Below the pieces are notes generated by a model that searched no databases, was not told the origin of the DNA, and saw only the letters and a program-made list of their open reading frames with translations. The translations under genes and the position numbers were made by a program. Positions 56,817 through 64,000 of a stretch of 64,000 nt of DNA are shown here, one piece after another (position 1 is the first letter of the stretch; every line of letters starts with the position of its first letter). The DNA lies in contig JAKCOZ010000650.1 of NCBI GenBank assembly GCA_022605955.1, positions 1 through 64,000 of the forward strand, in the 5' to 3' direction. Origin of the DNA: Rallus limicola. Its lineage: Eukaryota; Chordata; Aves; Gruiformes; Rallidae.

Positions 56817-59800
56817 GGGAGTTATTGCTGGACGTTTAGCATGTTTTGAACTGCAGTCTGCTAGGGCCGAGAAAAGCACCGTAGGAGGTTCCAGGCATGT
56901 TCCCTCTTTCCAGGCAAAGGAAAAGGCTGAGAGCCAAAGTGACAGGGTCTGCTCGTGTGTCCTGTTAGGAGGTTTCAGACAAGCTATGCCTTTCAGGCCT
57001 AGCTTCTTTACTTTGGGAGTTATTGCTGGACGTTTAGCATGTTTTGAACTGCAGTCTGCTAGGGCCGAGAAAAGCACCGTAGGAGGTTCCAGGCATGTTC
57101 CCTCTTTCCAGGCAAAGGAAAAGGCTGAGAGCCAAAGTGACAGGGTCTGCTCGTGTGTCCTGTTAGGAGGTTTCAGACAAGCTATGCCTTTCAGGCCTAG
57201 CTTCTTTACTTTGGGAGTTATTGCTGGACGTTTAGCATGTTTTGAACTGCAGTCTGCTAGGGCCGAGAAAAGCACCGTAGGAGGTTCCAGGCATGTTCCC
57301 TCTTTCCAGGCAAAGGAAAAGGCTGAGAGCCAAAGTGACAGGGTCTGCTCGTGTGTCCTGTTAGGAGGTTTCAGACAAGCTATGCCTTTCAGGCCTAGCT
57401 TCTTTACTTTGGGAGTTATTGCTGGACGTTTAGCATGTTTTGAACTGCAGTCTGCTAGGGCCGAGAAAAGCACCGTAGGAGGTTCCAGGCATGTTCCCTC
57501 TTTCCAGGCAAAGGAAAAGGCTGAGAGCCAAAGTGACAGGGTCTGCTCGTGTGTCCTGTTAGGAGGTTTCAGACAAGCTATGCCTTTCAGGCCTAGCTTC
57601 TTTACTTTGGGAGTTATTGCTGGACGTTTAGCATGTTTTGAACTGCAGTCTGCTAGGGCCGAGAAAAGCACCGTAGGAGGTTCCAGGCATGTTCCCTCTT
57701 TCCAGGCAAAGGAAAAGGCTGAGAGCCAAAGTGACAGGGTCTGCTCGTGTGTCCTGTTAGGAGGTTTCAGACAAGCTATGCCTTTCAGGCCTAGCTTCTT
57801 TACTTTGGGAGTTATTGCTGGACGTTTAGCATGTTTTGAACTGCAGTCTGCTAGGGCCGAGAAAAGCACCGTAGGAGGTTCCAGGCATGTTCCCTCTTTC
57901 CAGGCAAAGGAAAAGGCTGAGAGCCAAAGTGACAGGGTCTGCTCGTGTGTCCTGTCAGGAGGTTTGAGACAAGCTATGCCTTTCAGGCCTAGCTTCTTTA
58001 CTTTGGGAGTTATTGCTGGACGTTTAGCATGTTTTGAACTGCAGTCTGCTAGGGCCGAGAAAAGCACCGTAGGAGGTTCCAGGCATGTTCCCTCTTTCCA
58101 GGCAAAGGAAAAGGCTGAGAGCCAAAGTGACAGGGTCTGCTCGTGTGTCCTGTTAGGAGGTTTCAGACGAGCTATGCCTTTCAGGCCTAGCTTCTTTACT
58201 TTGGGAGTTATTGCTGGACGTTTAGCATGTTTTGAACTGCAGTCTGCTAGGGCCGAGAAAAGCACCGTAGGAGGTTCCAGGCATGTTCCCTCTTTCCAGG
58301 CAAAGGAAAAGGCTGAGAGCCAAAGTGACAGGGTCTGCTCGTGTGTCCTGTTAGGAGGTTTCAGACAAGCTATGCCTTTCAGGCCTAGCTTCTTTACTTT
58401 GGGAGTTATTGCTGGACGTTTAGCATGTTTTGAACTGCAGTCTGCTAGGGCCGAGAAAAGCACTGTAGGAGGTTCCAGGCATGTTCCCTCTTTCCAGGCA
58501 AAGGAAAAGGCTGAGAGCCAAAGTGACAGGGTCTGCTCGTGTGTCCTGTTAGGAGGTTTCAGACAAGCTATGCCTTTCAGGCCTAGCTTCTTTACTTTGG
58601 GAGTTATTGCTGGACGTTTAGCATGTTTTGAACTGCAGTCTGCTAGGGCCGAGAAAAGCACCGTAGGAGGTTCCAGGCATGTTCCCTCTTTCCAGGCAAA
58701 GGAAAAGGCTGAGAGCCAAAGTGACAGGGTCTGCTCGTGTGTCCTGTTAGGAGGTTTCAGACGAGCTATGCCTTTCAGGCCTAGCTTCTTTACTTTGGAA
58801 GTTATTGCTGGACGTTTAGCATGTTTTGAACTGCAGTCTGCTAGGGCCGAGAAAAGCACCGTAGGAGGTTCCAGGCATGTTCCCTTTTTCCAGGCAAAGG
58901 AAAAGGCTGAGAGCCAAAGTGACAGGGTCTGCTCGTGTGTCCTGTTAGGAGGTTTCAGACGAGCTATGCCTTTCAGGCCTAGCTTCTTTACTTTGGGAGT
59001 TATTGCTGGACGATTAGCATGTTTTGAATTGCAGTCTGCTAGGGCCGAGAAAAGCACCGTAGGAGGTTCCAGGCATGTTCCCTCTTTCCAGGCAAAGGAA
59101 AAGGCTGAGAGCCAAAGTGACAGGGTCTGCTCGTGTGTCCTGTTAGGAGGTTTCAGACAAGCTATGCCTTTCAGGCCTAGCTTCTTTACTTTGGGAGTTA
59201 TTGCTGTACGTTTAGCATGTTTTGAACTGCAGTCTGCTAGGGCCGAGAAAAGCACCGTAGGAGGTTCCAGGCATGTTCCCTCTTTCCAGGCAAAGGAAAA
59301 GGCTGAGAGCCAAAGTGACAGGGTCTGCTCGTGTGTCCTGTTAGGAGGTTTCAGACAAGCTATGCCTTTCAGGCCTAGCTTCTTTACTTTGGGAGTTATT
59401 GCAGGACGTTTAGCATGTTTTGAACTGCAGTCTGCTAGGGCCGAGAAAAGCACCGTAGGAGGTTCCAGGCATGTTCCCTCTTTCCAGGCAAAGGAAAAGG
59501 CTGAGAGCCAAAGTGACAGGGTCTGCTCGTGTGTCTTGTTAGGAGGTTTCAGACAAGCTATGCCTTTCAGGCCTAGCTTCTTTACTTTGGGAGTTATTGC
59601 TGGACGTTTAGCATGTTTTGAACTGCAGTCTGCTAGGGCCGAGAAAAGCACCGTAGGAGGTTCCAGGCATGTTCCCTCTTTCCAGGCAAAGGAAAAGGCT
59701 GAGAGCCAAAGTGACAGGGTCTGCTCGTGTGTCCTGTTAGGAGGTTTCAGACAAGCTATGCCTTTCAGGCCTAGCTTCTTTACTTTGGGAGTTATTGCTG

Positions 59801-60666
59801 GACGTTTAGCATGTTTTGAACTGCAGTCTGCTAGGGCCGAGAAAAGCACCGTAGGAGGTTCCAGGCATGTTCCCTCTTTCCAGGCAAAGGAAAAGGCTGA
59901 GAGCCAAAGTGACAGGGTCTGCTCGTGTGTCCTGTTAGGAGGTTTCAGACAAGCTATGCCTTTCAGGCCTAGCTTCTTTACTTTGGGAGTTATTGCTGGA
60001 CGTTTAGCATGTTTTGAACTGCAGTCTGCTAGGGCCGAGAAAAGCACCGTAGGAGGTTCCAGGCATGTTCCCTCTTTCCAGGCAAAGGAAAAGGCTGAGA
60101 GCCAAAGTGAGAGGGTCTGCTCGTGTGTCCTGTTAGGAGGTTTCAGACAAGCTATGCCTTTCAGGCCTAGCTTCTTTACTTTGGGAGTTATTGCTGGACG
60201 TTTAGCATGTTTTGAACTGCAGTCTGCTAGGGCCGAGAAAAGCACCGTAGGAGGTTCCAGGCATGTTCCCTCTTTCCAGGCAAAGGAAAAGGCTGAGAGC
60301 CAAAGTGACAGGGTCTGCTCGTGTGTCCTGTTAGGAGGTTTCAGACAAGCTATGCCTTTCAGGCCTAGCTTCTTTACTTTTGGAGTTATTGCTGGACGTT
60401 TAGCATGTTTTGAACTGCAGTCTGCTAGGGCCAAGAAAAGCACCGTAGGAGGTTCCAGGCATGTTCCCTCTTTCCAGGCAAAGGAAAAGGCTGATAGTCA
60501 AAGTGACAGGGTCTGCTCGTGTGTCCTGTTAGGAGGTTTCAGACGAGCTATGCCTTTCAGGCCTAGCTTCTTTACTTTGGGAGTTATTGCTGGACGTTTA
60601 GCATGTTTTGAACTGCAGTCTGCTAGGGCCGAGAAAAGCACCGTAGGAGGTTCCAGGCATGTTCCC

Positions 60667-60676
60667 TCATTCTAGG
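60667..60676 (+). other. Monomer with in-frame stop (ccctcattctagg)
   Basis: The consensus ccctctttccagg carries two substitutions here. The second (C to T at 60673) turns a CAG codon of the forward open frame into TAG, ending a frame otherwise open from 31246. It is the only nonsense change I found in the forward frame of that stretch, where all other breaks in the window come from indels. Confidence 0.9.
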
Positions 60677-62311
60677 CAAAGGAAAAGGCTGAGAGCCAAA
60701 GTGACAGGGTCTGCTCGTGTGTCCTGTTAGGAGGTTTCAGACAAGCTATGCCTTTCAGGCCTAGCTTCTTTACTTTGGGAGTTATTGCTGGACGTTTAGC
60801 ATGTTTTGAACTGCAGTCTGCTAGGGCCGAGAAAAGCACCGTAGGAGGTTCCAGGCATGTTCCCTCTTTCCAGGCAAAGGAAAAGGCTGAGAGCCAAAGT
60901 GACAGGGTCTGCTCGTGTGTCCTGTTAGGAGGTTTCAGACAAGCTATGCCTTTCAGGCCTAGCTTCTTTCCTTTGGGAGTTATTGCTGGACGTTTAGCAT
61001 GTTTTGAACTGCAGTCTGCTAGGGCCGAGAAAAGCACCGTAGGAGGTTCCAGGCATGTTCCCTCTTTCCAGGCAAAGGAAAAGGCTGAGAGCCAAAGTGA
61101 CAGGGTCTGCTCGTGTGTCCTGTTAGGAGGTTTCAGACGAGCTATGCCTTTCAGGCCTAGCTTCTTTACTTTGGAAGTTATTGCTGGACGTTTAGCATGT
61201 TTTGAACTGCAGTCTGCTAGGGCCGAGAAAAGCACCGTAGGAGGTTCCAGGCATGTTCCCTCTTTCCAGGCAAAGGAAAAGGCTGAGAGCCAAAGTGACA
61301 GGGTCTGCTCGTGTGTCCTGTTAGGAGGTTTCAGACGAGCTATGCCTTTCAGGCCTAGCTTCTTTACTTTGGGAGTTATTGCTGGACGATTAGCATGTTT
61401 TGAACTGCAGTCTGCTAGGGCCGAGAAAAGCACCGTAGGAGGTTCCAGGCATGTTCCCTCTTTCCAGGCAAAGGAAAAGGCTGAGAGCCAAAGTGACAGG
61501 GTCTGCTCGTGTGTCCTGTTAGGAGGTTTCAGACAAGCTATGCCTTTCAGGCCTAGCTTCTTTACTTTGGGAGTTATTGCTGGACGTTTAGCATGTTTTG
61601 AACTGCAGTCTGCTAGGGCCGAGAAAAGCACCGTAGGAGGTTCCAGGCATGTTCCCTCTTTCCAGGCAAAGGAAAAGGCTGAGAGCCAAAGTGACAGGGT
61701 CTGCTCGTGTGTCCTGTTAGGAGGTTTCAGACAAGCTATGCCTTTCAGGCCTAGCTTCTTTACTTTGGGAGTTATTGCTGGACGTTTAGCATGTTTTGAA
61801 CTGCAGTCTGCTAGGGCCGAGAAAAGCACCGTAGGAGGTTCCAGGCATGTTCCCTCTTTCCAGGCAAAGGAAAAGGCTGAGAGCCAAAGTGACAGGGTCT
61901 GCTCGTGTGTCCTGTTAGGAGGTTTCAGACAAGCTATGCCTTTCAGGCCTAGCTTCTTTACTTTGGGAGTTATTGCTGGACGTTTAGCATGTTTTGAACT
62001 GCAGTCTGCTAGGGCCGAGAAAAGCACCGTAGGAGGTTCCAGGCATGTTCCCTCTTTCCAGGCAAAGGAAAAGGCTGAGAGCCAAAGTGACAGGGTCTGC
62101 TCGTGTGTCCTGTTAGGAGGTTTCAGACGAGCTATGCCTTTCAGGCCTAGCTTCTTTACTTTGGGAGTTATTGCTGGACGTTTAGCATGTTTTGAACTGC
62201 AGTCTGCTAGGGCCGAGAAAAGCACCGTAGGAGGTTCCAGGCATGTTCCCTCTTTCCAGGCAAAGGAAAAGGCTGAGAGCCAAAGTGACAGGGTCTGCTC
62301 GTGTGTCCTGT

Positions 62312-62760
62312 CAGGAGGTTTCAGACAAGCTATGCCTTTCAGGCCTAGCTTCTTTACTTTGGGAGTTATTGCTGGACGTTTAGCATGTTTTGAACTGCAG
62401 TCTGCTAGGGCCGAGAAAAGCACCGTAGGAGGTTCCAGGCATGTTCCCTCTTTCCAGGCAAAGGAAAAGGCTGAGAGCCAAAGTGACAGGGTCTGCTCGT
62501 GTGTCCTGTTAGGGGGTTTCAGACAAGCTATGCCTTTCAGGCCTAGCTTCTTTACTTTGGGAGTTATTGCTGGACGTTTAGCATGTTTTGAACTGCAGTC
62601 TGCTAGGGCCGAGAAAAGCACCGTAGGAGGTTCCAGGCATGTTCCCTCTTTCCAGGCAAAGGAAAAGGCTGAGAGCCAAAGTGACAGGGTCTGCTCTTGT
62701 GTCCTGTTAGGAGGTTTCAGACAAGCTATGCCTTTCAGGCCTAGCTTCTTTCCTTTGGGA
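62312..62760. repeat. Segment shared at 48-monomer distance, right member
   Basis: This is the partner of 52808-53260, with the four linked variants at 62312, 62514, 62697 and 62752. The pair tgtcagg then ttaggggg appears once more at 63698 and 63900, exactly 1386 bases (7 monomers) later. A further partial copy therefore appears to begin just as the window ends. Confidence 0.83.
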
Positions 62761-63264
62761 GTTATTGCTGGACGTTTAGCATGTTTTGAACTGCAGTCTG
62801 CTAGGGCCGAGAAAAGCACCGTAGGAGGTTCCAGGCATGTTCCCTCTTTCCAGGCAAAGGAAAAGGCTGAGAGCCAAAGTGACAGGGTCTGCTCGTGTGT
62901 CCTGTTAGGAGGTTTCAGACAAGCTATGCCTTTCAGGCCTAGCTTCTTTACTTTGGGAGTTATTGCTGGACGTTTAGCATGTTTTGAACTGCAGTCTGCT
63001 AGGGCCGAGAAAAGCACCGTAGGAGGTTCCAGGCATGTTCCCTCTTTCCAGGCAAAGGAAAAGGCTGAGAGCCAAAGTGACAGGGTCTGCTCGTGTGTCC
63101 TGTCAGGAGGTTTCAGACAAGCTATGCCTTTCAGGCCTAGCTTCTTTACTTTTGGAGTTATTGCTGGACGTTTAGCATGTTTTAAACTGCAGTCTGCTAG
63201 GGCCGAGAAAAGCACTGTAGGAGGTTCCAGGCATGTTCCCTCTTTCCAGGCAAAGGAAAAGGCT

Positions 63265-64000
63265 GATAGTCAAAGTGACAGGGTCTGCTCGTGTGTCCTG
63301 TTAGGAGGTTTCAGACAAGCTATGCCTTTCAGGCCTAGCTTCTTTACTTTGGGAGTTATTGCTGGACGTTTAGCATGTTTTGAACTGCAGTCTGCTAGGG
63401 CCGAGAAAAGCACCGTAGGAGGTTCCAGGCATGTTCCCTTTTTCCAGTCAAAGGAAAAGGCTGAGAGCCAAAGTGACAGGGTCTGCTCGTGTGTCCTGTT
63501 AGGAGGTTTCAGACGAGCTATGCCTTTCAGGCCTAGCTTCTTTACTTTGGGAGTTATTGCTGGACGTTTAGCATGTTTTGAACTGCAGTCTGCTAGGGCC
63601 GAGAAAAGCACCGTAGGAGGTTCCAGGCATGTTCCCTCTTTCCAGGCAAAGGAAAAGGCTGAGAGCCAAAGTGACAGGGTCTGCTCGTGTGTCCTGTCAG
63701 GAGGTTTCAGACAAGCTATGCCTTTCAGGCCTAGCTTCTTTACTTTGGGAGTTATTGCTGGACGTTTAGCATGTTTTGAACTGCAGTCTGCTAGGGCCGA
63801 GAAAAGCACCGTAGGAGGTTCCAGGCATGTTCCCTCTTTCCAGGCAAAGGAAAAGGCTGAGAGCCAAAGTGACAGGGTCTGCTCGTGTGTCCTGTTAGGG
63901 GGTTTCAGACAAGCTATGCCTTTCAGGCCTAGCTTCTTTACTTTGGGAGTTATTGCTGGACGTTTAGCATGTTTTGAACTGCAGTCTGCTAGGGCCGAGA
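63265..64000. repeat. Start of the next higher-order block, cut by the window
   Basis: About 3.7 monomers follow the last gatagtc marker. The first junction carries ccctttttccagtcaaagg (about 63437-63451), which differs from the consensus at two places. The next monomers show gacgagc, then tgtcagg (63698), then ttaggggg (63900), an order also seen from 62.1 kb. The array continues beyond 64000. Confidence 0.85.

Larger units (their letters stand above)
49801..60492. repeat. Longest marker-to-marker block, 54 monomers (10,692 bp)
   Basis: Markers at 49801 and 60493 are exactly 54 x 198 apart, with no net indel. The block holds three sub-structures described separately: the gttgtgacc pair at 1584 bases, the ggaagtt tandem pair at 990 bases, and a segment shared with the window's end at 9504 bases. 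Other landmarks are a cgattagca monomer (50697), matched 54 monomers later at 61389, and a plain run at about 56.8-57.9 kb. Confidence 0.88.
60493..63264. repeat. Higher-order block of 14 monomers (2772 bp)
   Basis: Markers at 60493 and 63265 are exactly 14 x 198 apart. The monomer order (cgattagca at 61389, three plain, gacgagc, tgtcagg) reproduces that found 54 monomers earlier, after 50697. The block ends with a monomer carrying cttttggag, tttaaactg (63184) and cactgtagg. It shares its length, but not its exact order, with the 14-monomer block at 7439-10210. Confidence 0.88.
1..64000. repeat. 198-bp tandem satellite array, about 323 copies
   Basis: The whole window is one head-to-tail array. 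The landmark ggagttattgctgg at position 1 recurs at 199 and then every 198 bases to the end. Net indels sum to -9, so 64,000 bases correspond to about 323.3 monomers, all in the same orientation. Most copies differ from the consensus at only a few positions by eye. No unique spacer, transposon, gene or RNA interrupts it, and both ends are open, so the true array is longer. Such long homogeneous arrays are typical of eukaryotic centromeric, pericentromeric or subtelomeric satellite DNA. The family is not one I recognise, and the chromosomal location is inference. Confidence 0.98.

Noticed and set aside
278..60675. Giant forward-strand reading frames (278-13096, 13935-25367, 31246-60675) that could be called repeat-protein genes with a 66-residue unit
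   Set aside because: They consist only of the satellite monomer, with no unique start, end or domain. They stop and restart at chance indels or a single nonsense change, and the opposite strand is open at the same time. No promoter or splice structure can be supported.
217..63809. Long reverse-strand reading frames of up to 3,545 codons
   Set aside because: They are shadows of the same monomer. Most end at each gatagtc or gagagtc monomer, where that variant makes TGA in the reverse frame, and most begin at a GTG codon present in every monomer.
1..64000. CRISPR array
   Set aside because: The unit is 198 bases with no alternation of short repeat and unique spacer, and no cas-like gene is present.
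1..64000. Alpha satellite or another CENP-B-box satellite
   Set aside because: The monomer length is 198 and not about 171, the sequence shows no resemblance I can see, and no CENP-B-box core is found on either strand.
1..64000. Plasmid-type iterons or a replication origin
   Set aside because: Iterons are short (about 20 bases) and few. Here there are hundreds of long, adjacent units without an initiator gene.
1..64000. rRNA, tRNA or other structured RNA genes in tandem
   Set aside because: I see no tRNA-like arm pattern, rRNA core motif or 5S-type internal promoter in the monomer. A transcribed satellite RNA is possible but nothing in the sequence supports it.
1..64000. Mobile element origin (terminal repeats or transposase)
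   Set aside because: No inverted termini, target-site duplication or transposase-like coding signal is visible. The monomer junctions are seamless.

Overview
The window is a single, uninterrupted satellite DNA array. It holds about 323 head-to-tail copies of one 198-bp monomer (about 50% G+C), fills all 64,000 bases, and runs off both ends. I found no unique sequence, RNA gene, transposon insertion, microsatellite, telomeric repeat or gene that I can support. This organisation points to a eukaryotic nuclear chromosome, probably centromeric, pericentromeric, subtelomeric or other heterochromatin. I do not recognise the family and cannot name the species. No CENP-B box is visible in the monomer.

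The monomers are nearly identical, but recurrent diagnostic variants reveal a clear higher-order structure. The most useful marker is a paired change, gagagcc to gatagtc. It occurs 13 times (3281, 7439, 10211, 13769, 18522, 22482, 26041, 30992, 39505, 43267, 49801, 60493, 63265), with a half-changed form at 41485. Marker spacings are whole numbers of monomers (9 to 54) once a few small indels are allowed for. By region: 1-10.2 kb holds two related blocks about 22 monomers apart. 10.2-22.5 kb and 22.5-about 32.7 kb are two tandem copies of a 62-monomer (12,271-bp) super-unit. 33-43 kb holds shorter local duplications of 10 and 9 monomers. 43-49 kb contains a strongly homogenised run. 50-64 kb has nested duplications of 5 and 8 monomers and a segment shared at a 48-monomer distance.

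Because 198 is 66 codons, and the consensus lacks stops in one frame on each strand, the array generates enormous open frames: 9,809 codons forward (31246-60675) and 3,545 codons reverse. I treat these as a by-product of the repeat and not as genes. They have no unique ends, both strands are open at once, and they are broken wherever a monomer carries an indel or a stop-creating variant.

All nine length changes I found lie before position 31,130. The next 32.9 kb keeps perfect 198-bp phase. Four of the nine cluster in 30.43-31.13 kb, which may mark either a real recombination junction or an assembly weak point.
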